DNA of 15,383 nt, taken from UBA7803 sp049454295. GTDB taxonomy: Bacteria > Pseudomonadota > Gammaproteobacteria > Pseudomonadales > Azotimanducaceae. Shown here one piece after another: positions 1 to 7,509 of the stretch; positions within the stretch are counted from its first letter, which is position 1, and each line of letters starts with the position of its first letter. The stretch covers positions 1-15,383 of the forward strand of contig JBMTYG010000074.1 of assembly GCA_049454295.1 (NCBI GenBank), given 5' to 3'. The notes beneath the pieces are model-generated. The model was not told the origin of the DNA and did not search any database. It saw nothing but the letters and a program-made list of their open reading frames with translations. The translations under genes were made by a program, and so were the position numbers.

Positions 1-2
1 CG

Positions 3-242
3 GGACGTCTGCCGCACCGGGGCAGCTACCAGCGCGCACGGCTTAAGATGGCGAGCCTCGATCACGCGATGTGGTTCCACCAGCCTGCCATCGGCACATG
101 GCGCGCGGACGAGTGGCTGCTTTACGCGCTCGACAGTCCTTCAACCGCCGCCGCGCGGAGCTACAACCGCGGCCAGTTTTTCTCTGAGAACGGGCGCCTG
201 ATCGCTAGCACGATGCAGGAAGGCTTGATGCGCAACCGGTGA
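3..242 (+). CDS. tesB: Acyl-CoA thioesterase II, C-terminal fragment (5' end outside window)
   Basis: Seen: the reading frame is open from the window edge and ends in TGA at 240-242, giving 79 residues. An internal ATG at 48 is not the true start, because in-frame sequence continues upstream. The segment has the TesB second hot-dog signature: LDHAMWFHQP, then ADEWLLYALDSPS, then RGQFF, then STMQEGLMRNR at the end. Known for the family: TesB hydrolyses medium- to long-chain acyl-CoA to free acid and CoA in the cytoplasm. The catalytic Asp of the DH(S/A)MWFH motif and the Gln of the S(T/M)xQEG motif are both present. The usual Thr or Ser of the third catalytic position falls in the DSPST stretch and cannot be assigned with certainty. 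The gene is convergent with YgiQ, with 13 bases between stop codons, so there is no room for a dedicated terminator. The missing N-terminal part is a window-edge effect, not a truncation. Confidence 0.93.
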   Translation, partial: GRLPHRGSYQRARLKMASLDHAMWFHQPAIGTWRADEWLLYALDSPSTAAARSYNRGQFFSENGRLIASTMQEGLMRNR

Positions 243-255
243 ACCCGGGGCACGA

Positions 256-2514
256 TCAGCGACCTTTGCGCGTGCCCGTCCCCATCGGGCGCCGCGAGGA
301 GGCAGCGCCGCCATCACGGCTCTCGGCACGTGCATGCTGGGTGCGAAAGCGCTGACCTGGCCCCGTCGCTCCCCGCGCACCGCGGCGACCGTGCGTCACA
401 GCGGCCGTCGACCCGTCGGCGGCAGCGCCCGTGCGTGGCTGGAACGTGGGGATGAGGTGCCGCTTGCCATTACCGATCAGATCGCTGCGACCCATTCTGC
501 GCAGCGCGTCGCGTAACGTCGGCCAGTTCGCAGGATCGTGATAGCGCAGAAATGCCTTGTGCAGCCGTCGCGTGTTCATGCCTTTGGGAATGTGCACCGG
601 GGCGCTCGCGCGCGTCACCTTACGCAACGGATTAATGCCACTGTGGTACATGGCCGTCGCGGTAGCCATCGGCGATGGCAGAAACGCTTGCACCTGATCG
701 GCGCGAAAACCGTTAGCCTTGAGCCAGAGCGCCAGTTCAAGCATGTCCTCATCCCGAGTTCCCGGATGTGCCGCTATGAAATAGGGGATGAGGTATTGCT
801 CCTTACCCGCCTCAGCCGAGTAACGGTCAAACAGCGTCTTGAAGCGGTAGTAGGTGCCCATGCCTGGTTTCATCATCATGGACAGCGGCCCTTCCGAGAG
901 CGCTTCCGGCGCGATCTTCAGATACCCACCGGTGTGGTGCTGCGCGAGTTCGCGCACATATTCCGGCGACTCGATCGCCAGGTCATAACGCACGCCGGAC
1001 GCGATAAGCACTTTCTTCACACCCGGCAACGCGCGGGCCTTGCGGTACAAATTGATGAGCGGCGTGTGATCGGTGTTGAGATTCGGACAGATGCCTGGGT
1101 ATACGCACGATGGCCGACGGCAGGCCGCCTCGATCGTGCGGCTGCGGCAGGACAGCCGCCACATGTTGGCTGTTGGGCCGCCAAGATCCGAGATCACGCC
1201 CGTGAAGCCGGGCACCGTGTCGCGCACGGTTTCGATCTCGCGCAGGATCGACGCCTCGGAGCGGCTTTGGATGATGCGCCCCTCATGCTCCGTGATGGAA
1301 CAGAAGGTGCAGCCGCCGAAACACCCGCGCTGGATCGCGATTGAGAAACGAATCATCTCGTACGCCGGGATCTTCGCGTCACCGTAAGTGGGGTGGGGTT
1401 GGCGCGTAAACGGCAACTCGTACACCGCATCGAGTTCGACCGTCGAAAGCGGTATCGGCGGTGGATTCACCCACAAATCCACATTGCCGTGACGTTGCAC
1501 GAGCGCACGCGCGTTACCCGGATTGGCTTCCTGATGGAGAATTCGAGAGGCGTGGGCATACAGGATAGGATCGTCCCGCACCTGCTCGAAGGAGGGCAGC
1601 CGGATCACACTGCGTCCCCGATCCGCTGCGCGCACGTCACGAACAAACCGCACCACCTGCACCGCGTCTCGGTCCGGCTCAGGCGCAATAACATCCGGGT
1701 CCGATGCCGCGCTTTCCGCTATCCCAGGGGCTACCGCAGGCGGCGTCATCGCATAGGGGTCTTCGGGTGGATTGAGCGCGCCGGGCGTGTCGAGATGGGT
1801 CGAGTCGATTTCGATCGTACCGGGTGGCACGGCGCGCAAAAGTGCTGTGCCACGAACGTCGGTAATCTCCGCAACGGGTTCGCGTCGGGCGATGCGATGC
1901 GCAACTTCCGCAAGCGCGCGTTCCGCATTGCCGAACAGCAAGATGTCGGCCTGCGAATCAACTAGGATCGAGCGCCTCACCTGTTCCGACCAGTAATCAT
2001 AATGCGCAATGCGGCGCAGGCTCGATTCGATACCGCCAATCACCAGCGGCACTTCCGCGAACGCTTCGCGTAACCGCTGACAGTACACGATCACGCTGCG
2101 GTCGGGACGTCGGCCGCCCTCACCCCCTGGCGTGTAAGCATCGTCACTGCGCCGGCGACGATCGGAGGTATAGCGGTTCACCATGGAATCCATGTTGCCG
2201 CCGGTCACGCCGAAGAAGAGATTGGGTCGCCCCAGAGCCTCGAACGCGCGCGTATCACGCCAGTCCGGCTGAGCGATGATGCCTACGCGAAATCCCTGTG
2301 CTTCCAGGAAGCGTCCCACGATCGCCATGCCAAAACTGGGATGATCGACGTAGGCGTCGCCCGTGACGAGGATAATGTCGCAGCTGTCCCAGCCGAGGCT
2401 GTCCATCTCTGCCCGCGACATGGGCAGCACGGGCGCTGGCGTGAAACGATGCGCCCAATACTTGCGATAGCCGAAAAGCGCCGGCGTGCCCACCTCGTTC
2501 ATGACCCTGCTCAT
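256..2514 (-). CDS. ygiQ: YgiQ family radical SAM protein
   Basis: The product is 752 residues, close to the usual length for YgiQ (UPF0313). The radical SAM cluster motif CFGGCTFC gives Cys398, Cys402 and Cys405 (CxxxCxxC), which would bind a 4Fe-4S cluster and S-adenosylmethionine. The N-terminal half has the YgiQ-type domain (DIILVTGDAYVDHPSFG near 46-62, then VIGGIESSLRR near 158-168). Residues about 215-290 are a Pro/Ala/Asp-rich stretch of low conservation. The C-terminal 65 residues or so are basic and Gly/Arg-rich, probably disordered. The biochemical role of YgiQ is not established, so only the enzyme class is assigned. The ATG at 2514 overlaps the ArfB stop by four bases (ATGA), which fixes the start and suggests translational coupling. 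It is the last gene of the leftward operon and converges on tesB. Confidence 0.93.
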   Translation of the reverse strand: MSRVMNEVGTPALFGYRKYWAHRFTPAPVLPMSRAEMDSLGWDSCDIILVTGDAYVDHPSFGMAIVGRFLEAQGFRVGIIAQPDWRDTRAFEALGRPNLFFGVTGGNMDSMVNRYTSDRRRRSDDAYTPGGEGGRRPDRSVIVYCQRLREAFAEVPLVIGGIESSLRRIAHYDYWSEQVRRSILVDSQADILLFGNAERALAEVAHRIARREPVAEITDVRGTALLRAVPPGTIEIDSTHLDTPGALNPPEDPYAMTPPAVAPGIAESAASDPDVIAPEPDRDAVQVVRFVRDVRAADRGRSVIRLPSFEQVRDDPILYAHASRILHQEANPGNARALVQRHGNVDLWVNPPPIPLSTVELDAVYELPFTRQPHPTYGDAKIPAYEMIRFSIAIQRGCFGGCTFCSITEHEGRIIQSRSEASILREIETVRDTVPGFTGVISDLGGPTANMWRLSCRSRTIEAACRRPSCVYPGICPNLNTDHTPLINLYRKARALPGVKKVLIASGVRYDLAIESPEYVRELAQHHTGGYLKIAPEALSEGPLSMMMKPGMGTYYRFKTLFDRYSAEAGKEQYLIPYFIAAHPGTRDEDMLELALWLKANGFRADQVQAFLPSPMATATAMYHSGINPLRKVTRASAPVHIPKGMNTRRLHKAFLRYHDPANWPTLRDALRRMGRSDLIGNGKRHLIPTFQPRTGAAADGSTAAVTHGRRGARGATGPGQRFRTQHARAESRDGGAASSRRPMGTGTRKGR

Positions 2515-2948
2515 ATATCGTTACCTGGTCGTCTTCGCGCGGCTTTGCGTTGCGCGTGATGTCTCTTGTCGCTCGCCCGTTCTGCCAACACGCGCTTCGA
2601 CGGCGCTGTCGCGACCCGTGCTTTGGGCTCCCTCCGCGCCGCGCGAACCAGCGCTTCCAGTCGTTCGAGCGCATCCTCTCGATTACGCAGCTGTGATCGG
2701 AAACGCTGCGCGAAAATCACCAATTCGCCAGCGCGCGTGATCTGCCCTGGCACCCGCGCCTCGAGACGAGCACGCACGACCGGAGTCAGCCCGGCGTCAT
2801 CCAGCGCCACGCGCAGCTGCACGGCCGTTGCGACCTTGTTGACGTTCTGCCCACCCGGCCCACTCGCGCGGACGAACTCAAACGTGAGCGCACGCGCGGG
2901 AATACCCGCTACCGACCGCGGCAGAAGTGATGCACCGTGATCCGTCAT
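2511..2948 (-). CDS. arfB: Alternative ribosome-rescue factor / peptidyl-tRNA hydrolase ArfB
   Basis: The 145-residue protein carries the class I release-factor catalytic motif GGQ at residues 32-34, within ASGPGGQNVNK. It ends in a long basic tail (from about residue 105, rich in Lys and Arg). This is the ArfB/YaeJ layout: the GGQ domain hydrolyses peptidyl-tRNA on ribosomes stalled on non-stop mRNA, and the tail enters the empty mRNA channel. It lacks the codon-recognition domains of RF1 and RF2, so it is not a normal release factor. The frame is open upstream to 3050, but that part runs inside the permease gene. The ATG at 2948 lies one base past the permease TGA (2950-2952) and gives the expected family length (E. 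coli ArfB has 140 residues). Its stop overlaps the YgiQ start. Confidence 0.93.
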   Translation of the reverse strand: MTDHGASLLPRSVAGIPARALTFEFVRASGPGGQNVNKVATAVQLRVALDDAGLTPVVRARLEARVPGQITRAGELVIFAQRFRSQLRNREDALERLEALVRAARREPKARVATAPSKRVLAERASDKRHHAQRKAARRRPGNDI

Positions 2949-2949
2949 G

Positions 2950-4302
2950 TCATGAGTCCTCACATGCCTGCGCACGCTGACGCAGCCCGAGACCGGTGCG
3001 GTCCAGTACAATGTAAACCAGCACGCCGACCGCAACGATCGCGAGCCCAAGCCAGCCTTCCTGCGGTCGCTCGCGCAGCACCTGAAACAGCGTCCATGCC
3101 GTTACGCCGGCGAATAGCACAACCGGCAGCGGATACAGAGGCACACGGCAAGGACGCGGCAGATCGGGACGACGCCAGCGCAGTGCAATCACGCCCAGCG
3201 TGGCGAGCAGTGTATTGAGCCCGAGGATAAAGCCGGTGAAGACCAGGATGGATTCGAACGAGGCGGTTCCGATCAGCGCCAGAGCAATCCCGGACTGCAA
3301 CACCACCGCACGTGCTGGAATCCCGTGCCGATTGGTGCGCGCGAGCACGGAGAACGCCCGATAGTCCTCACCCAGCACCTGCAGTACGCGGGGACCTGCG
3401 AGCACCATGGCGCTCACGGTCGATATCAGCAAAAGCGCAAGCACGACCCCGATCAGCGCCCCGCCCGTGGGCCCGAACGCAGTCTCGGCTGCGATCACGC
3501 CGACCTCAAGCCGTCCGACCATGCGCTCGATCGGCACCACGTGCAAAAACGTGAAGTTGAGCAACAGATAGAGCATGGTCACGGTCAACGTACCGGCGAC
3601 CAGCACGCGACGCAGCGTGCGTTCTGGAGTCGCGAGTTCGCTCGTGAGATACGTCGCCGCATTCCAGCCGGTATAGGCGTAATTCACGTAGATGAGTGAT
3701 ACCGCGAACGCGCCGCCTACCAATAGCGCACCGTCACCCGACACCGGCAGAAATCGAACCGGCTGCGGCGGCGCAGAGCTGCTGATGGCAAGCCCACAGA
3801 AGCCGAGAATGAGCAGCAGCTTCGCCGCTGTGAAAAGACGCTGCACCGCACCGCTGCCGCGTCGGCTGGAGGCGTGGGCGACGGTCAACAGAATCACCAG
3901 CAGCAACGCAAGCAGCGTCGGATCAAGCCCCGGTATGGATGACGACAGATAGTTACCAAAAGTGATCGCCGCGAGCGCCGTAGGCGCGGCAAAGCCAACG
4001 GTCGCTGATACCCAACCGGACACGAAGCCGGCAACGGGGTGGTAAGCCACCGACAAAAAGTGATATTCGCCGCCCGAACGCGGCAGCGCCCCACTGAGCT
4101 CGGCGTAACAAAGTGCACCACAGAGCGCCAGTAACCCACCCAGCGCCCAGAGCACGAGCAGGACAAACCCCGACTGAATGTCCATGAGCTGAAAGCCAAG
4201 GCTCGTGAATACGCCTGTACCGATCATGTTGGCGACAACCACCGCGTAGGCCGTGCTGGCGCTGAAGCGCTCTGCCGACGCGTTAGCCGCCTGCCGGTTC
4301 AT
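2950..4302 (-). CDS. APC superfamily amino-acid permease
   Basis: The 450-residue hydrophobic protein has about 12 membrane segments and the APC signature in helix 1, ANMIGTGVFTSLG (near 24-36). This unwound glycine-rich segment binds the substrate's amino and carboxyl groups in the family. A second conserved stretch, CYAELSGALPRSGGEY (near 65-80), is typical of helix 2 and loop 2 of the LAT/SteT-like branch. It should import or exchange amino acids or related amines across the inner membrane; the substrate cannot be read from the sequence. The ATG at 4302 overlaps the stop of the upstream exported protein (ATGA), and its own stop lies one base before the ArfB start. Placement in the same transcript as a glutamine synthetase-like ligase is compatible with amine or amino-acid use, but that is inference. 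Confidence 0.9.
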   Translation of the reverse strand: MNRQAANASAERFSASTAYAVVVANMIGTGVFTSLGFQLMDIQSGFVLLVLWALGGLLALCGALCYAELSGALPRSGGEYHFLSVAYHPVAGFVSGWVSATVGFAAPTALAAITFGNYLSSSIPGLDPTLLALLLVILLTVAHASSRRGSGAVQRLFTAAKLLLILGFCGLAISSSAPPQPVRFLPVSGDGALLVGGAFAVSLIYVNYAYTGWNAATYLTSELATPERTLRRVLVAGTLTVTMLYLLLNFTFLHVVPIERMVGRLEVGVIAAETAFGPTGGALIGVVLALLLISTVSAMVLAGPRVLQVLGEDYRAFSVLARTNRHGIPARAVVLQSGIALALIGTASFESILVFTGFILGLNTLLATLGVIALRWRRPDLPRPCRVPLYPLPVVLFAGVTAWTLFQVLRERPQEGWLGLAIVAVGVLVYIVLDRTGLGLRQRAQACEDS

Positions 4303-4853
4303 GGTGCGATGCGGTCGAAAACCCGGTAGTGCTTCTGGGTGCGCCCCTGATTGGGGTTGAGCTTGACCTCGACCTGCAACCGGCCGTCGCGATCCACCTC
4401 GTACACCTGACTGACTTCCCGGGTGGTGGTCTCATAGCTGGTTTTGAGGCTCTGCTCATCCCAGCGCGATTTTTGCCCCTGTACGTTGCCGCGCTCGAGG
4501 GTTTCCGTTGCGACCCCGACATAATCGAGGGTGATACGCTCACCCGCCGGTTGGATGACCAACTCAAGCGTACGCAGCACCGCGGGGTCAGGCGACGACC
4601 CACCGATGCCGGGCTGGGCGCCGCCCGTGCCCGGTATCGGGACCGGGATGCCGCCCACCACTAAGGTCGGCGCGCCGAATCCGCCAAAGGTCGAGTTGGA
4701 GCGTTTCTCCGGCGGATTGGCCTCGCGCGTCAGCGTGTCATTGAGCTGCCAGCGCCCAGCGATACCGTCTGCCACGGCCGCTGTCGCAATTGGAGCGCCC
4801 GGCGCCGCGAGTAGCAGCAGGAGGGCGGCGACTCGATGACGACTGGGGGTCAC
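4299..4853 (-). CDS. Small exported protein of unknown function
   Basis: I do not recognise a family. A GTG at 4853 overlaps the LLM gene stop as GTGA and gives 184 residues. An ATG at 4886 would add 11 residues and overlap the LLM gene by 37 bases, so GTG is preferred. The N-terminus is a classical signal peptide: basic SRHR, a Leu/Ala core, and a probable cleavage site in the ATAAVADG region. The mature part starts GRWQLND, then has a Gly/Pro-rich linker (about residues 56-88, GGFGAP, GGIPVPIPGTGG). A likely beta-rich domain follows, ending KHYRVFDRIAP. There is no cysteine in the signal region, so no lipobox. It is probably periplasmic. It ends in an ATGA overlap with the permease, so the two proteins are made together. 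An accessory or binding role for the permease is possible but unsupported. Confidence 0.75.
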   Translation of the reverse strand: MTPSRHRVAALLLLLAAPGAPIATAAVADGIAGRWQLNDTLTREANPPEKRSNSTFGGFGAPTLVVGGIPVPIPGTGGAQPGIGGSSPDPAVLRTLELVIQPAGERITLDYVGVATETLERGNVQGQKSRWDEQSLKTSYETTTREVSQVYEVDRDGRLQVEVKLNPNQGRTQKHYRVFDRIAP

Positions 4854-5896
4854 AGAGCGTCCACGAGGTTGCGCAGCTCTTCGCACTGACGCACGCGTTC
4901 CTCGGTGGTGCGGCCTAGGAACCCCACATTCAGCGCGTTGACGCCAGATTCGCGGAGAGCATGCAGCCGCTCGCGCACAAAGCCCTTAGGACCGATGAGC
5001 GAATTTTTGGCGAGATAGCTATCTGGAATCGCTGCTTCAGCCGCCTTCTTATCCCCGGCGAGATACAGATCCTGAATCTGTTTCGCCTCGGCCGCGTAGC
5101 CCGAGCGGGAGAAGATGTCGTTGTAGAAATTTTTCTGGCGCGCGCCCATGCCGCCGATATACAGGGCGATTTGCGGGCGGCTCAAGTTGCGAAGGTCCTC
5201 GAAGCCCTCACCGATGGCGACACCACCCCCGGCAAAGATCTCGAGCGGCGGACGCGTTGCATCGCGCTTGGCCTGACCTTTAGCGAGCGCCTTCCCCCAG
5301 ACCGCGGATGCCGCCTCTGCCGTGTAAAAGGCGGGCAGCCAGGCGTCCGCAAGCTCGGCAGTCATTTCTACGCTCTGACCACCCAGCGCTGCGACCGCGA
5401 TGGGAATGTCGCTGCGGACCGGGTGATTGATGAGCTTGAGCGGCTTGCCAAGCCCGGTCCCTTGATCCTGCGGCAGAGGGATCTGGTAGTGCTCGCCCTG
5501 GTGACGCACGGGCTCACGGCGCCAGACCATGCGACAGATCTCGATGATCTCGCGAATGCGTGCAACCGGCGCGGTGTAAGGCACGCCGTGGAAACCTTCA
5601 ATGACCTGCGGCCCCGAGGCTCCGAGACCCAACATGCAGCGACCGTCCGACAGGTAATCAATGCCCGCGGCGGTCATCGCCAGCAGGCTCGGCGTGCGCG
5701 AGTAGATCGGCAGAATACCGGAGGCGATCGTGACGCGCTCCGTCTGCGCCGCGAGGTAGCCCATGGCGCTCGGCGCATCAAAGGAATAGGCCTCAGGGAC
5801 CCAGACCATATCCAGCCCGGCTTTTTCCAGGAGCTGCACTTCCTTGACCGCTTCCTTGAAGCCACCGGCATAGCTCAACAGCATGGAAATTCGCAT
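4850..5896 (-). CDS. LLM class flavin-dependent (F420-type) oxidoreductase
   Basis: The 348-residue protein has the bacterial luciferase-like TIM-barrel pattern. It begins MRISMLLSYAGG, then has LEKAGLDMVWVPEAY (about 23-37), the barrel strand TIASGILPIYSRTP (about 56-69) and the motif DGRCMLGLGASGPQVIEGFHG (about 84-104), typical of F420- or FMN-dependent LLM oxidoreductases. The C-terminus has GPKGFVRERL and VNALNVGFLG. Family members oxidise or reduce diverse organic substrates. Cofactor choice (F420H2 or FMNH2) and substrate cannot be decided here. The start at 5896 is supported by AAGGAG at 5905-5910, 8 bases upstream. It appears to be the first gene of a tightly overlapping five-gene unit: its TGA overlaps the GTG of the exported protein. 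An 84-base gap with a stem-loop separates it from the ligase gene upstream. Confidence 0.9.
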   Translation of the reverse strand: MRISMLLSYAGGFKEAVKEVQLLEKAGLDMVWVPEAYSFDAPSAMGYLAAQTERVTIASGILPIYSRTPSLLAMTAAGIDYLSDGRCMLGLGASGPQVIEGFHGVPYTAPVARIREIIEICRMVWRREPVRHQGEHYQIPLPQDQGTGLGKPLKLINHPVRSDIPIAVAALGGQSVEMTAELADAWLPAFYTAEAASAVWGKALAKGQAKRDATRPPLEIFAGGGVAIGEGFEDLRNLSRPQIALYIGGMGARQKNFYNDIFSRSGYAAEAKQIQDLYLAGDKKAAEAAIPDSYLAKNSLIGPKGFVRERLHALRESGVNALNVGFLGRTTEERVRQCEELRNLVDAL

Positions 5897-5936
5897 GGGG
5901 GGTTCTCCTTCGGCTTGGCTGTAGGCTGTAGATAGG

Positions 5937-5965
5937 TCGAGGCGGCACGCGCATGACCGCCTCGA
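5937..5965 (-). terminator. GC-rich stem-loop between ligase and LLM genes (possible weak terminator)
   Basis: TCGAGGCGG at 5937-5945 and CCGCCTCGA at 5957-5965 form a perfect 9-bp inverted repeat with an 11-base loop. It starts about 16 bases past the ligase stop (5981-5983) in the direction of transcription. There is no U-run after the stem on the leftward transcript, so it is not a textbook intrinsic terminator. It could attenuate read-through or protect an mRNA 3' end. A tandem pair of GGCTGTA (5917-5930) follows it before the LLM ribosome-binding site. Confidence 0.4.
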
Positions 5966-5980
5966 ACGCGCGAGTGTAAC

Positions 5981-7315
5981 TCAGACGTTAAGCAGCAGGT
6001 GTTCACGCTCCCACGGACTGATCACCTGGAAATAGCTGGCCTGCTCTGCCCGCTTGATCGCCCCGAACAGCTCGAGAAACTCGGGTCCAAAGATCTCGTT
6101 CACCAGGGCTGACGACTGCAGCAGGTCGAGCGCACTCACCAGATCACGCGCGAGCCCCTGCGGCAGCTTGTAGGCGCTCCCCGCCACCGGCTCGCTCGGC
6201 TTGAGCGCCTCGACCATGCCGCGATAACCACACGCGAGAGACGTGGCAATGGCCAGGTACGGGTTGACGTCCGCCCCGGGGATGCGATTCTCGATACGCC
6301 GGTTTTCCGGATCGGAGCGTGGCACCCGCAGCCCCACGGTTCTGTTGTCATAGCCCCACTGCACGTTGATGGGCGCGGCAAGGTAGCGGGTAAAGCGCCG
6401 GTAGGAATTGACGTACGGACCAAACAGTGCGATCGCCTCCGGCACGTATCGCTGCAATCCGCCGATAAACGCGTGAAATAGCCGACTGTCGGTGCCGTCC
6501 TCATTGGTAAACAAATTGCGACCGGTCGCAACGTCGATCACGCTCTGATGCAGGTGCAACGCGCTGCCGGGTTCCCCCTGCATCGGTTTCGCCATGAACG
6601 TCGCGTAAATACCGTGCTTGTGCGCAGCCTCCCGGGCAACGCGCTTGAACAGGAACACCTGATCCGCGAGCTCGAGCGGATCTCCATGCAGAAAGTTCAC
6701 CTCGAGCTGACCGGCGCCATCCTCATGGGACAGCGAATCGGCATCGATTTCCATGGCCTCGCAGTAGTCATAGATCCGCTCGATGACGGGATCAAACTCG
6801 TTCACCGCGTCGATGCTGTACATCCGACCGCGGCCTTCCTTGCGTCCGGCGCGACCCACCGGTGCTTCGAGCGGATAGTCCGGGTCCCGGTTCTGTTGAA
6901 CGAGGTAGAACTCGACCTCTGGCGCGATCACCGGCTTCCAGCCTCTGTCGGCGTATAGATCGAGCACGCACTTCAGCAGGTGCCGCGGCGCATGCTTGAG
7001 CGGGCGCTGTCCCTCGCGATAGCAGTCCACAATCACGCAGGCGGTCGGCTCTGAGGTCCAGGGCACCTTGCGCAGCGTGGAGTAGTCGGGAACAAGCTCG
7101 AGGTCCGGATCGATGTCGTAGCGATCAGTTTCGATCTCGCCGTAATCCCCCGTGATGCCCTGCAGGAACACCGACTCCGGAATCCGCAGCGTATGCTTTA
7201 AAAACTTGTCCGCGGGGAAAAACTTGCCGCGGGCGACGCCGGCAATGTCGGGCACCAGCGCCTCGACTTCATCGATTGCCCAGTCCTCGAGCCACTGCTT
7301 TGTCTCGTCTGTCAT
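5981..7315 (-). CDS. Glutamine synthetase-like ligase (gamma-glutamylpolyamine synthetase/PuuA type)
   Basis: With ATG at 7315 the product is 444 residues. It has the glutamine synthetase beta-Grasp start (VPDIAGVARGK, about 21-31) and the catalytic domain. Metal and ATP residues are visible: EVE at 133-135, GAGQLEVNF at 200-208, the GSALHLHQS loop with His254 and His256, NSYRRF at 303-308, NRTVGLRVP at 324-332 and RRIENRIPGADVNPY at 339-353. The C-terminal adenylylation tyrosine region of true GlnA-I is absent. Such short forms usually join glutamate to amines (PuuA with putrescine, related enzymes with isopropylamine or aniline), but the amine here is unknown. The frame is open to an ATG at 7411. 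I prefer 7315 because the extra 32 codons overlap a nested inverted repeat, have lower GC3 and contain no family motif. No strong Shine-Dalgarno supports either start. Confidence 0.88.
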   Translation of the reverse strand: MTDETKQWLEDWAIDEVEALVPDIAGVARGKFFPADKFLKHTLRIPESVFLQGITGDYGEIETDRYDIDPDLELVPDYSTLRKVPWTSEPTACVIVDCYREGQRPLKHAPRHLLKCVLDLYADRGWKPVIAPEVEFYLVQQNRDPDYPLEAPVGRAGRKEGRGRMYSIDAVNEFDPVIERIYDYCEAMEIDADSLSHEDGAGQLEVNFLHGDPLELADQVFLFKRVAREAAHKHGIYATFMAKPMQGEPGSALHLHQSVIDVATGRNLFTNEDGTDSRLFHAFIGGLQRYVPEAIALFGPYVNSYRRFTRYLAAPINVQWGYDNRTVGLRVPRSDPENRRIENRIPGADVNPYLAIATSLACGYRGMVEALKPSEPVAGSAYKLPQGLARDLVSALDLLQSSALVNEIFGPEFLELFGAIKRAEQASYFQVISPWEREHLLLNV

Positions 7316-7397
7316 CTTGCACTCGGCGCTCGTGCCACGACGCCAGTCTATTGCGTCTGCAAGATTGAAGCATCGGGACATCTGAGGAGCCGCGTGC

Positions 7398-7439
7398 ACG
7401 TTCTCAGTCATCGGGAGAAATTGTCCCGAGCGAGAACGT
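7398..7439. promoter_or_regulatory. Nested inverted repeat in the divergent ligase/VOC control region
   Basis: Outer arms ACGTTCTC (7398-7405) and GAGAACGT (7432-7439) are an exact 8-bp inverted repeat. Inside them TCGGGA (7411-7416) and TCCCGA (7424-7429) form a second, 6-bp inverted repeat with a 7-base centre. The two are offset by 1.5 bases, so the structure is 14 paired bases with an asymmetric internal loop. It lies between two diverging genes, about 70 bases before the VOC start and 83 before the preferred ligase start, a position typical of a dimeric regulator's operator. No promoter boxes could be placed with confidence here. The regulator is not in this window. Confidence 0.45.
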
Positions 7440-7509
7440 CCGCTTGGCAGGGCAGCACGTCTCTAGTAGCGTCCAGGACCAGCTTCAAGCAGGCACTGGG
7501 GGGCTGACT

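Noticed and set aside
48..242. A complete 64-residue gene starting at ATG 48
   Set aside because: In-frame codons continue to the window edge and the protein is plainly the C-terminal part of TesB, so the ATG is internal.
538..1344. Long open frame (268 codons) on the plus strand opposite ygiQ
   Set aside because: It is antisense to well-supported YgiQ coding sequence, is Arg/His-rich as expected for a GC-rich shadow frame, and has no recognisable motif.
2949..3050. Longer ArfB start at 3050
   Set aside because: It would overlap the permease gene by about 100 bases and add residues with no counterpart in ArfB; ATG 2948 gives the family length.
4961..5935. Plus-strand frame of 324 codons opposite the LLM oxidoreductase gene
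   Set aside because: The opposite strand encodes a clear LLM family protein with a good ribosome-binding site; the antisense product has no family features.
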